A stretch of 64,000 nt of DNA. It comes from Echinostoma caproni. Lineage: Eukaryota > Platyhelminthes > Trematoda > Plagiorchiida > Echinostomatidae. The DNA lies in assembly GCA_900618425.1 (NCBI GenBank), contig UZAN01039570.1, positions 1 to 64,000 on the forward strand, given 5' to 3'. Each line of letters opens with the position of its first letter. Position 1 is the first letter of the stretch. The position numbers were made by a program, and so were the translations under genes. The notes beneath the pieces were generated by a model that searched no databases, was not told the DNA's origin, and worked only from the letters and a program-made list of their open reading frames with translations. Positions 47,825-59,388 of the stretch are shown one piece after another.

Positions 47825-49478
47825 GCACACTTTTACCACTGGCGACCAATGGCAAGGTAGCTGACTTATCCCTATTTCTGAAAGAGGGAAACGTTTCCGA
47901 TTAAATTAAAATCCTAGCTGCTGCGCGTTAATAAAACGAATTTGACATTGAAATCAACCCCTCTAGAAACTGTATAAATGTGAAAAAATAATATTCATTC
48001 AGGTCTAACCGTGTGATCAGTTATGAAGGTCGTCCACAGGCTACTAATAAGTTTGCAGTTGCGTATTAGGAAGATCGTGAGAGGTGATATGGGCCCGGAG
48101 TTGCAGCAGCATTTTCCCTTACGTACAGAGGAACGCACTCGGGGGCAATCTCATATTGCGTTAACTTCAGTCACTTGGTCTTCCGTTAATCCGCCGACTC
48201 TCGCAGAGGCGAACAACGCTCTGAAATTCTCTTCCAGCAACTCTCTTTTAGATACCACTGATTTCTCTTTCAATCCTAAAACGATTTCGGAAGATACTGT
48301 AAGACAAAAAGTGCACGCCTTATTCTACTCGAGTGTCCACTGCCAGAAGTGTATCTCCAAAGTAGAGCCTACCGATAAATCGTTTTCTTTAAAGCATTTC
48401 GTTTGGTAAATCGAAATAACAAACAACATTACCATTGATACAGTGATGAACCTTGGTTTTCGTAGCCCGGGTCGGAGAGTTTCGGCAGTATCGTGAGATT
48501 GAAAACTGTTATTATTGGTTAATGGTATTCATCGGTCTGAGGTCAGCTTGACTGGATCATATGTTGACCGGCGTTCACTTATCCTAAGTGAAGAGTTTTA
48601 TTGCAGTTTATATGAAGATTTGTTTTCGGTGGTCATTTAAAATGTTTGATTGCACCCTTGGCAGCTTCCCTTTTGCCAATTCAATTCTTCTTTGGTTGTA
48701 TTATGGGTTTCTGAAATTTCATTCTCCTTGAGGAAATTCGGGATTAGGAATAAAACCGCTGTAGATGAAGCTGAATAAATCAATTGACAGAATCATGCAT
48801 GAGAGCCCTTCATCACGGGCACTTCAATTAGTGATGAAACCTTTCAAATCAGATTATCCAGCCGAACGAACTAGATAAAGGAAATTAATTTCAATAGTTA
48901 TGATGCAACACAATATTTTGTTTGACAGTACTCATTCACTCCGGTTCAGCAGCAAGAAACACGTAAAAGCTTTGACAACCTTGCACAAGTGTCTACCGCC
49001 ACTATCGTTCCTTACATGGCGGGACAATTCGATCATGCGGTAAATTTTGCATCGAGGTTACATTAGTATTCAATTGACGAAAAGGTTTTCTACCCAGATT
49101 CGACTCTCACCTATCATGAAATAAGTCATCTGTCCTAATGCTGAAATCACTTCACAAATATCTATACAATTCCTTTTGTATTCCTCAACTATCCAATCGC
49201 TTACCAAACTAACAAGCCCATCCATAACCACATGGCTTTACCCTACACAAAAATCTACCCCATTGGCTGATTTTAGATAAGTTACTGATTGCGATTACCT
49301 AGAAGGAATAGCAGAAAAATGTCAAAACGGTTCCAAACAAAGTTGCATTCGTATTATCACAAAATTCGGTATTGATTTCTCGGCATAAATATGTGCATTT
49401 GTTTTCGTCATTACCTTTCTCGAAAATTTATACATTTCTCGTATGAGAGTAATACAGAATTTGATTTGCTTATATGTT
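47825..49478. other. No recognised gene; one unassigned open frame
   Basis: A 128-codon plus frame at 48023-48409 starts with ATG and has balanced composition (Ser-rich, KTISEDTVRQKVHALF near the end) but no motif that I know. It may be a single-exon relic or chance. The remainder is AT-rich and featureless. Confidence 0.3.
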
Positions 49479-49505
49479 GAATTCATCGTGTACATGAGGC
49501 AGTAA
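49479..49505 (-). mobile_element. Isolated tail of hammerhead-SINE
   Basis: ttgaattcatcgtgtacatgaggc is the reverse complement of the family tail. It lies head-to-head about 50 bp from the complete plus-strand copy. Confidence 0.5.
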
Positions 49506-49552
49506 GCTGACATTGATGGGTTTTGCTATATCGTGTATATTCACAATGAGAA

Positions 49553-49725
49553 ACGGTCTAATTAGCTACCCGGTGGCCGAGTGGGTAGTATTCTTGCGTT
49601 CTACCTGTGAGCTCTCGGGTCGATGGATTCGCACTGCTGATGAGACTCAATCCGGTCGAAACAGCTGTCCAGTGCTTCCCGGCTTTTCAGCTCAGGCCTC
49701 ATTTACACGACGAATCCATCATGTT
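49553..49725 (+). mobile_element. tRNA-derived SINE carrying a hammerhead ribozyme
   Basis: Best-preserved family member. Head with A box TGGCCGAGTGG (49574-49584) and B-box-like GGGTCGATGGATTC (49618-49631), then the hammerhead (49631-49675), then a tail (gcttttcagctcaggcctca, acacgacgaatcc). This order of pol III promoter, ribozyme and tail is that of schistosome Sm-alpha SINE-like repeats. A chance 100-codon frame overlaps it. Family identity is inferred from architecture, not from a search. Confidence 0.75.
49631..49675 (+). ncRNA. Type I hammerhead ribozyme, core complete
   Basis: Self-cleaving RNA motif. Stem I: GCACTG 49631-49636 with CAGTGC 49670-49675, six perfect pairs. Core CTGATGA 49637-49643. 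Stem II: GACT 49644-49647 with GGTC 49654-49657 (last pair T-G), loop CAATCC. GAA 49658-49660. Stem III: ACAGCTGT 49661-49668, a palindrome that gives two pairs and a four-base loop. Cleavage site GTC, predicted between 49669 and 49670. All invariant bases are present. With such a short stem III, activity may depend on dimers or tertiary contacts, as known for other short-stem-III hammerheads. Confidence 0.8.
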
Positions 49726-51526
49726 TATGCATTTCAAGCCTTGCACCATCCTTATTCTGCGGTTTTAGTAAGGATTAAGTCATCACGAAGAGTCATTTAC
49801 AGTAATCGTTTTTAGACCAACTAATATGACGTAACTACTGAATGAAGCATACCATTTTCTGTAATAACAAGCAAATCGTAAGTGTTCTATGAGGATTATT
49901 TATCACGCGCAGATGCTATGTGGATGTTGCCAGAAAGCCATTCATCATATACAACACAATGGGATCAAGTTTAATGGACAGAAACATCCGGTCACTAATG
50001 GATCTATTTGCTGGTCACCTCCCATCGATAGCCGAATGGGCGTTTCCTGGCCGTATCATATATCCATGTATTTATTTACTTTCATGTCAACCAGATGTTG
50101 GAAGGTTCACTAGTTTTATTTTTTTATCAAACTATAAAAATTGAACTCGTAAACGTTTGGTACCAGAGAGAGAGCCACAGGGAAAACTTAAGTTTTAAGT
50201 TCCGGAGTGGCTTTTGCATAAAAATTATGTCATTTGTATTGCACAGTTTCCCAAATTGACCATTAATTGCAATACAATTTCCTCTGGCAAACTTATGAGA
50301 AATCTAAAAATATAATAAAAATCAATATCAACCTTGGTGAGATTCACAAGCAATTCCAACTGTTTCTGCATCCTTCCTAACCTTCGTGTATGTAACTGAT
50401 ATCATTGCTACGAGCTATGCGGTCGATGAAGCGAACTGTTGCGCATGAACGCTTTTAAATATTTTACAATGACTAGAATATGAATGACTTGACAAATCTT
50501 TCCTGGAAGCCCAGAACCGGTTTTAGGGTTCTGGCTGCTCGTGAGGCTTGCCAAGTAATTAAAATACTAGTCATCGTAAAGTAATACATAAAGACGCCTA
50601 ACTCACGGTTGTTGTGGTTCAAAGCACCTAAACCAGCTACAGAACACAGAATCATAGTATTGTTTCTGAAATAGACTGCCAAAAGAAATATACCCGGTGT
50701 TGTGAATGAGATAGTTGTGTCAAAAATACACGTCCTGGTACAAGTATATGAACTGATGGACGGATATGTGTCTGGTAAGTATTAGGAACCGCGAAACCGA
50801 TCGCGTGATTTCAGGGCAGTTTTTTCGAGTCATTTACGTATTTCTTATTATAAAACCTGTATAAACACAAACATTTCGAGATTTATAGAAAACCCATTGA
50901 TCAACTGTTCCTCAGAATTACTTTAAGAACGAAATTCTGTTTTACTCTAATAGGGCATTCATTGTACATTATCCGCTGATGTACTCAGATAAAATATCCT
51001 GTTTCCACTTCAATAAAGGAACATAAGGCTTTTTAATTTTAAAAGCTGACTAGACAAAAGGCATTAATAATGGATGAATTTGAAAAGGGAATCAATAAAT
51101 TGGAAGAATAAAAGACTTCAGGTAAACAAATGCGTAATAAGTAGTCCGAGCAAGACTTATTCGCAGAACTACCTATTGCGAGTGACACTCGTTGGTAAGT
51201 TGTGATTCATCAAAACCATTGTTCTTGTCCCGCAGACCATAAAACGGAATGTCGTGGTGTGTTCATGAACTCTTTTGAAAACTATGAAGATTCCAAAGAT
51301 AATTTGTACATCTAGGGAGGGATTTGTCGCAATACTACTTATTAGGTATTTCATTTCGAATGATTCTCAACGGCTTTGGGTCCTTTATCTTTGACTGCGG
51401 TTTTTGTGGTTATGATTATTGTTTTGATGGAAATGCTAGTAAAATTCCAACTAATATTTATGAGCATAATTTAATACCCATACACTGCGAACGGTAAGAT
51501 AGATGTAGTGAGCAATTCGTCCTGCT
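49726..51526. other. No gene recognised
   Basis: AT-rich; short frames at 49889-50144 are chance frames in two registers. Nothing supported. Confidence 0.4.
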
Positions 51527-51615
51527 TATTGGTGAATTCAGTTGTGTTTGAACTAAAATAGATATAAACTTTAAGGCTGTTTTGACCTTGTCGAGTCTCA
51601 TCAGTAGTGCGCACC
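51527..51615 (-). mobile_element. Hammerhead-SINE copy, 3' half decayed
   Basis: On the minus strand GCGCACTA, CTGATGA (intact), GACT, loop, GGTC, then AAA for GAA, ACAGCC; the cleavage site and the 3' strand of stem I are lost. A weak tail (gaattc near 51530) follows. Confidence 0.55.
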
Positions 51616-52747
51616 CGCTGACCCTAATAAGGATAGAACTAGGGAATTTCCAGTTTGTTTTGTGATAGCTAACAAAGAGCAGTGCATGAGTATTTCTCTC
51701 CCCTTGGAATTAGTCAGCTGGAAGCATTCTTTTTCTTCGTAGGATTTGGGCCGTGGATGTTCTGGCTGGAGACAAGACTCTTATTACTCAATGGAAAATA
51801 ATTTAGTGAGTTGCATGTAATCCCTAGGTTGTTCATTGAATTACGATGAAGTTCAATTGTTCGGCTTTAGATATTGGATCACCAAAGTTCGATGAAATAA
51901 CGTATACAATCATCCTACCACCTTTTTCATAGTTATGTAGAGATAACGGATTTTGTAAAGTATAATAAAACGTTGACTGTATTTTTATCAACAAAATTGT
52001 TTTGAAAACAGATGGTAGGTTGTCACATTAGGTCGTATATGCGTAGGATTTACCTGCTATTTAGAAATACACCTCTTTAACTGTCAGGCAGTGTCTACTA
52101 TCTTTCTGAATCAGAGAATTACAATTGGGCCATTTGTTAACGAAGGGTATGCGGGTCTCACTGGTAGCCTTGCTTGGTGCTTTGCCTCAGAACTCTAACA
52201 ACTTCATCTACCCTTTTATTCTTTTTGTTTTTTATTAGGCTTACAATTGATCAAACAATCAGCGCAACGCAACCATTTGTTTAAAGGAAAATCGGAAAAG
52301 CTAGGCGGAAGTGAAGGGAGTTTAATATCCAACGTACGAAATGGTCAGTTAGTGACTATAGCCGCCCGACCACTGCCAGAATCCACTTACGTATGCGAAA
52401 GGTATGAGACGATAAAAGGTGAATGGCCTAGGTTAGAACAATGGGGGGTATTGAAAAGATTCACATTATCAATGAACACATACAAAATGCTGAGCAATCT
52501 GGCTATGTCAAGGTAGAGAGTACTGCATCCCAAACCTCACAATACGGGGAAAATAACAGCCAGGATAGTTTGATAGTAGACTAGTTACCAATAAACACGA
52601 TAAGGCCCAGTGATCACACATTTTACACTGCAAAGGACTTGTCACTGTGAATAATATATCTCTGCACACAGGTTTCTGTCCGCTGATTGTAAATAGATTC
52701 CGCGAACTTGAGGAGCCACAATTGGTGTTAGCATATGTGAACCTAAA
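51616..52747. other. No recognised gene; one unassigned open frame
   Basis: An 89-codon plus frame at 52247-52516 (RNGQLVTIAARPLPESTYVCERY) follows a T-rich tract ending in attag at 52236-52240 and could be an exon. It is not recognised, and no donor consensus closes it. Confidence 0.3.
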
Positions 52748-53185
52748 TCAATCTGTCGGTTCAGGCCATGATTCGTCATCAACAAATGTTACTCGATGAA
52801 TGAAGCATACTGTATGCACTGTGCCTTCTTGATTACGAATGGTGATTGATGATGGTGCAGTGTGACTGAGTTGGCTTTTGTTAGTGGCGTGTGATGCATG
52901 TGATTGGCGTTGAGCGTTCGAACTCGAGAATAACCTTTTATCATATGGCTTGAACATCTCCTATTTCACCCAAAATGGAATGTTCGTTGTGTCGGAGATG
53001 CAAGCGCAAACCTTCTCTTGGAGTTTGACAGACTTTCTTAATGAAACTACCCTGGTAACCGTTCCCAACAATGATTGATTTGAGTTTGTCGCACTCAGTT
53101 TGTGAACTTTCTTTGTTGCAAATGGGAAGTGCGTGATGGAATGGCGTGTTTACTGTTGTGCTCGTAAGCAATCCTGGATGCATAT
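52748..53185 (-). pseudogene. Penelope-like element tail (decayed)
   Basis: The minus frame 53183-52941 has HHALPICNKESSQTECDKLKSIIVGNGYQGSFIKKV in pattern: a region equivalent to the PLE/RT segment with LxxxLxxNGYPxxFI. After a frameshift, the frame 52957-52748 gives KPYDKR, SQLSHT, EGTVHTV and VTFVDDESW, in the order expected for PLE R.LKPYxIR, a linker, and the GIY-YIG lead-in (VYxIxC...YVGESGR). No catalytic part of the RT is visible. Moderately supported by motif order only. Confidence 0.4.
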
Positions 53186-55619
53186 GTGACGTGGAAACGG
53201 GCTTGGTTTTGCTCTCCTTTCAGGTTTGTCTGGAGAAAACATGCTCCGTCAGTGTGGTTATGTCATGACATAGAGTATCGAAATTGAAAACATCTAACCA
53301 TAGTTTTCAAATTGTTTATGAATAACTGTAAGCTTACTGTAACCATTGCCAGGTAGAATCTGGTCAGGGCAACACTTCAGTAAACGAAACCGCAAACCTT
53401 TAGACATTCGGATGCCTTCAGAAAGGAGAAACTGAAATCAGCGGGATTCTATCAACACATTTGAAGGGCCTTTTGACATGCACAATTGATAACACTTGTT
53501 ATATGTTTTGTAGGCAAGAGTATATATTTTTTATACATATTTACTTGTATTGATGCATTAAATATTTGTGAACCAGGGTTTTACAGCGTTTTACATACCA
53601 TACCAACCTTTCTGGAGATTTGTTTATGCTGGTTCCTCTGATTGCTTTTCTTACCCCTATTTGTAAGACGCAGTAAGGAGCATTAGGCACACATGTGAAT
53701 CGGGCTTGAATAATCCAATACCTACTTGCAAAAATGGAGAACTTTGCCCTACTTGATTTTTTACCATCTTGTGTAAGTAAACGGTATAATTGAGAGATCA
53801 ACTTTACCTTGATCCGCTGGTCAGGACCAATCTGCAGGTAAACAGTCGATATAATTTTACCTGGACAGATTAATCGGAATAAAACAGTGCTCCGCAATTT
53901 ATATAACCTATTCCACCCAGTAAAAATCGTTCAACACTCAGTTCAAAAGAAACGAAAAGCGGTCACAACACTGATTATTTAGATATTTGCTTGAACAGTT
54001 TGTTACTGCACGGAGAGTTCCTTCTAGAATCATGCATATGAATAGCTTCTTGTTTCTGTGTCACGAAATCTTTCACTTCAGAAAGAAACAAACGTCAATG
54101 ATTTCGCAGGAGGTGAAGAATCTTTTTCAAATAACTCACACCTCGTTTGATACTCCCACGAATTTACGAATCATTTGGACCGAAAATCTTATGAGTTTCA
54201 TTCAGCTCTATTCTATGCATACCTTTTGTCTTTTAGAATCGCAAGCTCAACGGCTATGCTAGAATTTCACATGCAACACAGATTTACTGTGTATGGACAG
54301 AAGAACCAGTAACCGTTAGACAGTGTGTATGGTTAGACGGGTGCTGCACCCTTAATGTGCCAATACACAGCTAATGCACTAGCTCGAAGATTATTCTTGA
54401 AGCGATGCTTCATCGGATGAATTAAACGAACAAGAGCAAAAAGGAGCACATATGTGCGTCACATCTCTTCAGTTTGGTGTTGTAGACTGCAGCAAACGAG
54501 CCAACGCCGCAAATTAAAGTGTCGTTTTGTTGTTCCATGGACAGATAATCGTGAATAGTTTACATAAGTGCTGCACGAAGAAGTGAGATTAAAGACCGAC
54601 ATGACTCACTGTTTGAAAAACTACACCAGCAGGTGACAATATTTATTAGCCACCAACGAGGCTCAGCTGTGGATTTAGGACCACGTATTTAGTTCGGGTG
54701 GCAACCAACAGCCTGTCGGGTGTTTGCCTTGATGAACTGTTGGTATTTGTGCGAGTGGATCGTTTTTACTTAGACAATTAAAATATTAAAGCACTGTTCG
54801 TATTATTTATTTTCATTAAACATTTAATTGTGAATTCGGATTCGTGCACGGCGAAAGACGTTCATTTTAATGCGTCTCAGCTGAAATGGGAACGAGATTT
54901 CTAAATTGGATTTTTATTTGAATCGCTCAATTTTTACTGATTAATTTTGGTTACGCGTTTCCTCATTACACTCCAATTTCCCCAAGTCTGGAATCCAGAT
55001 GTCCCTTGTTCGTGCTAGAATCTCAGAGTATTTAACCTTCACAGGTGACATATGTTTTTCTATGGCATTTGCTTATATCACGCCTGACATCCTGTTATCT
55101 CCATTCAGTCATCTAGGAGAACTCTCGATGGAAAAATCATTTTCCTTCCGGTGGGCCAGCTATTCTGATAAAATTTGGAACTGGAAGCAAGTTATAGATT
55201 TGCTGCTTTCCTGCTTGCATACAGCAGCTAGTTTTAGAGTAACAACAATGATAATGAAAGTTTGTTCTACACTCGAAAGCGTGTCAGGCGAATCCCATAT
55301 ATGTTTACAGATGATCGTTTTGAGTTCACCTTGCGCCGAAATCATGGACCGATTTTGGTTTTCAGTCTTTTGCTAACTGTAGACATGCGAAATTCTCCTC
55401 ATGAGAAATAACCTGAAATGTATTGCCCGAGAACTCGGTTTCAGTAAATATTACTATCAATATTATGACTATTACTCTCAAACACCGAAACGTTTATCAC
55501 GCAAAATATTCCGTTCTACGGATTCATCAGTCATTCCATTTCAAACAAAATAATCACACTGGTCCCAATAGGAAGTATTGTTGATCTACCTAGACGTTTT
55601 CCCCTTCTGAGTCAACGAA
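53186..55619. other. No recognised gene
   Basis: Two open frames over 115 codons, 53541-53897 minus and 54999-55376 plus, lack recognisable motifs and are not called. The rest is AT-rich without features. Confidence 0.35.
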
Positions 55620-55793
55620 TGGGTGGTGGTGGCCAAGTGGTTAGGTTACCAACTTGTGACTTGGGAGTCCCGGGTTCGAACTGCTCCACCGCCACCCCTC
55701 TTCTCAGGCAGCCTTTGTGTGGCTGCGGCCCCCCTTTCCTGACTGTACATTTGTAAATTCAATAAGTAAAAGAGGAAGTAAAAAGACATTATT
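55620..55793 (+). mobile_element. tRNA-derived SINE, second family, copy 1
   Basis: A box TGGCCAAGTGG (55630-55640), B box GGTTCGAAC (55673-55681), complementary GGTGGTGG/CCGCCACC flanks recalling an acceptor stem, a ~90-bp body and an A-rich tail (aggaagtaaaaagacatt). The T arm does not pair well, so it is a SINE and not a tRNA gene. It matches copy 2 at 56727-56904 along its full length. Confidence 0.65.
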
Positions 55794-56246
55794 AGAATGT
55801 ATCTGGTTGAGGATGTAGACTCACGCATCTGCCTTCGAAATTCATTTTCATTTTCTTCAATATATGTCGTATTCAATTATTTCTGCATTAAGTTAAGATC
55901 ACAGACAAAATTTATTCATCAAAAAATTGAATACACAGTTCGGTGTGCACTTCACATGCTTAAATGCAGTGCAAAACTTTCAACGGGCAAGTAATGGCTC
56001 CTGTGCATAGACTACTCTGTGAGAGATCACTCACAACGGTTATTACGTTTTTTTTACGAAGTTTCATAACGAGAGATTACTGATTTCATTTCTCTTGTTT
56101 ATTGAACAAATGTCCCGGTCATACTAAAAACGATTTAGAAAGTGAGCTTCAATAACATTTTTACCTCTGTGATTGTAATTTCAAAATCTCATTCGATGGA
56201 CACCAACTGCAACCACAAATTTCTGACTATTCATTCTGAAATCATT
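55794..56246. other. Nothing recognised
   Basis: AT-rich spacer between SINE copy 1 and a short coding-like fragment. Confidence 0.4.
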
Positions 56247-56435
56247 CGATCACTATTACGGACTTAACGAAGATTTGCCGTCTGCTGCCCTAAACTCAAC
56301 GGAGAAGACTATTTTCAAACGCGTTCAGCTGATCTTGAACAGTCAACTTGGTCCGTTACAAGAGACCTACAACTCAGACAGTATTCGATTCCATTCTGCG
56401 GTCTATGCTGCCACAAACATTTTAGTGCGTTAAAA
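56247..56435 (+). pseudogene. Coding-like fragment, probably retroelement-derived
   Basis: A frame without an ATG reads from about 56247 to TAA at 56430: HYYGLNEDLPSAALNSTEK, IFKRVQLILNSQLGPLQETY, and SAVYAATNILVR. Composition and periodicity look like genuine coding sequence, and the terminal HSAVYAATNIL resembles the segment just before the RT domain in some LINE polyproteins (a N..VYATA.I pattern). I cannot name the family. Confidence 0.3.
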
Positions 56436-56726
56436 CCTATTAATCGGCTTGGTTGTCCAATTCTAGCTTTGGTATTCAGAATCCACTACACTCGGAAACG
56501 TTCAATCCCAAAATCTATTTACCTACTTTTTATTTTCCATTTACAGCAGCAGCATCTCTCATACTTCTCAAGCGTGTGTTATTAAATGCCCTATTGGTTC
56601 TCTATTGTATTTATCTATTTGTTCACCTTTCAACATAACTTCTGCCGCGAAACACATTCAAACTCAGGTATTTTTCCTATAAATAAGTTCTCAGACAGTG
56701 TCATGTTATTTACTTGCGTATATGTC

Positions 56727-56904
56727 GGGCGGTGGTGCCCAATTGCTTAGGTCACCAACTTGTGACTTGAGAGTCCCGGGTTCGAACCACTCCACCATCA
56801 CCCGTCTTCCCATGCAGACTTTGTATGGCCGTAGCTACCCTTCCTGAATTTTGACTAAACGTTTATGCATTCAATAAATAGAGGGCGAAGTAAAAACACA
56901 TTTT
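56727..56904 (+). mobile_element. tRNA-derived SINE, second family, copy 2
   Basis: Same orientation and structure as copy 1, 1.1 kb downstream: GGTGGTGCCCAATTGCTTAGG in the A-box region, B box GGTTCGAAC (56779-56787), body, and tail gggcgaagtaaaaacacatt. The B-box region (gagtcccgggttcgaac) is identical in both copies; the A box is more decayed here. Confidence 0.65.
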
Positions 56905-58835
56905 ATCATTATACATAATCATGTTTTATTTGCTTTTATTTATTTTGTTGTCATTACTTTGCAACACCCACTACTGTTATGAACACCACTTCTTCGTGTA
57001 CAGGTAAAGCTGTAATTTATTGTAAAAAGCGGTCTGTTTTGGTCAGCTTGTGTGCACAAGTGCTTCAGCGGCATAGAGCGTCTATAGTTTTAATTCGAAA
57101 TATCTGACAAGTTTCATTTTCATATTCATCTGCTTATACCTTCTTTCATCTCTAAACTCTCGTATACTAGTTGAATTATCTCAGGTTATTTCCCCTGGAT
57201 TATTCAAAGGTGGTTTCAGAGTTTTTTACACAGTTGAAAAGTTAATAATTGCGGTTCTATCACTTCTGTTAAAGGGATTAATTGTGACGCTCTGATCAGC
57301 ACAACGGCTCGTGTTAAGCTTGCGAATTACATTTTTGAAGACTTTGGTCTCCATCTATACAAAAAAAGGTAGACAATGATTGTCTCTATTCCTGCAAGTG
57401 CATTCAACCAGATCTAAACACCGATACCTCTTATTGCCCTTCATCTAGTACGTATAGTTATTGCGATTTAACACATGAGAAAACAACACCAGTTTTGTCA
57501 TCCTTGTGAATCCAAATCGTCATTTTCCGTAAAATGTTTCAGTTGAGGGTTGGCTTTTGTGTGTTTATTTAGAGTACAGTTACTTGAGCTTCCACACATT
57601 ACACAATACAGTAAATACGATAAACTATAAGAACCAATAAATCATGTTTGTTATAACATTCTAAAGCATATCATCTCATCACACCAGTTTCAAGGATTCC
57701 AATTTTCACACGTTGGTTTCTATTACCTAGAGAAACAAATAATCTTGTTGAGCTTTTATCCCATAGTAACCACCGAATGCTTACGATAGTCGGTTTTTCA
57801 CTCAATTGTCCTTCACATACTTTACCCATCGTGGATTTCTGAACTAAATTAAAAACAAAGGTATGACAATTTTACAGACGCGCTTGATTAGAATATAACA
57901 ATGATTTGAAAGGATATCGTACTAGTTCCCAGGCGCAGTTGGATACTTGCACTGCTGCATATAAACACTGGATAAATCATAAATCATTCTTGCACTTAAG
58001 AGAAAAAGATTTTCTAGGAACCTCGATTAAAGCGCGACTGAATTAATCTAAAATCTAGTCGCATCGATCACATTGGAGAAGCAGAGTGCGGCCAGCATCG
58101 TAGAGTCTTTGCAGCGCAGTTTGACCCTGTGTGTGCTATCATTAGTCTCAGAGAGAATGTGCAATACTTTTCGCGCGTTTTAGGATCTCCCTGGCGATTT
58201 AATATAAAGTTGAAATCAGTGAGATTGCAATTGGGAAAATCCCTGATAAACCGGTGATTAGGAGACAGAAAATTGAATCAATAGGATCATTCATTTAGTG
58301 CTACTTTCTCTTTTAAAGAAGGCATTTGAAATAGTTCCTATTTCATTATTTGCTTAAAAGATCAAATAAAAATAAAATTTAAGATAAATTCGGAATACAG
58401 GTCGGACAGTAATTACTAATCTAACTATCACATTCATCACACTACTGAAACTTACCTAATGTGAACTCAGAGGTTATCGTTAAACTATTAAGTAAATCAC
58501 TTTAACTTTCAACACACTTGAGTATGGTGTGCTTTCAATCACTTATTCGCGTGTTGGATTCGCACGTGCTAATTGTTTATGGAATTATTCACAATGAAAC
58601 CAGCCGGCCTAATTTTTTTCAGCGGTTTTCTACAAACCATGTGCGATTGGAATGACAAAAAGAACTTTATAACTGTTATTTACTTAAGGTGTTGAGGACA
58701 AGTCTGTTTGGTTACAATAACTGTGCAAAACAATGGGACTTCAATACTTATCACGCAACAAACGATTTATTTATTTTTCCACTGAACAGCTTCAACATTG
58801 TATTCTTTTACTGAAATGGATGAACATTTGGGACA
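56905..58835. other. No gene recognised
   Basis: AT-rich DNA, no supported feature. Confidence 0.4.
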
Positions 58836-58866
58836 TAGGAAAACGCCCAGTTATTCACAACTGCCA
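58836..58866 (+). repeat. 31-bp direct repeat, left of gap
   Basis: Identical to 59358-59388; it abuts the N run. Confidence 0.95.
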
Positions 58867-59357
58867 NNNNNNNNNNNNNNNNNNNNNNNNNNNNNNNNNN
58901 NNNNNNNNNNNNNNNNNNNNNNNNNNNNNNNNNNNNNNNNNNNNNNNNNNNNNNNNNNNNNNNNNNNNNNNNNNNNNNNNNNNNNNNNNNNNNNNNNNNN
59001 NNNNNNNNNNNNNNNNNNNNNNNNNNNNNNNNNNNNNNNNNNNNNNNNNNNNNNNNNNNNNNNNNNNNNNNNNNNNNNNNNNNNNNNNNNNNNNNNNNNN
59101 NNNNNNNNNNNNNNNNNNNNNNNNNNNNNNNNNNNNNNNNNNNNNNNNNNNNNNNNNNNNNNNNNNNNNNNNNNNNNNNNNNNNNNNNNNNNNNNNNNNN
59201 NNNNNNNNNNNNNNNNNNNNNNNNNNNNNNNNNNNNNNNNNNNNNNNNNNNNNNNNNNNNNNNNNNNNNNNNNNNNNNNNNNNNNNNNNNNNNNNNNNNN
59301 NNNNNNNNNNNNNNNNNNNNNNNNNNNNNNNNNNNNNNNNNNNNNNNNNNNNNNNNN
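58867..59357. other. Assembly gap (491 N), possibly artificial
   Basis: Flanked on both sides by the same 31 bases, the pattern produced when two overlapping contig ends are separated by Ns instead of merged. Confidence 0.95.
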
Positions 59358-59388
59358 TAGGAAAACGCCCAGTTATTCACAACTGCCA
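59358..59388 (+). repeat. 31-bp direct repeat, right of gap
   Basis: Identical to 58836-58866. Confidence 0.95.

Noticed and set aside
55620..55700. tRNA gene
   Set aside because: A and B boxes are good, but the T arm and anticodon arm do not pair and the unit repeats with a shared non-tRNA body and tail; called as a SINE.
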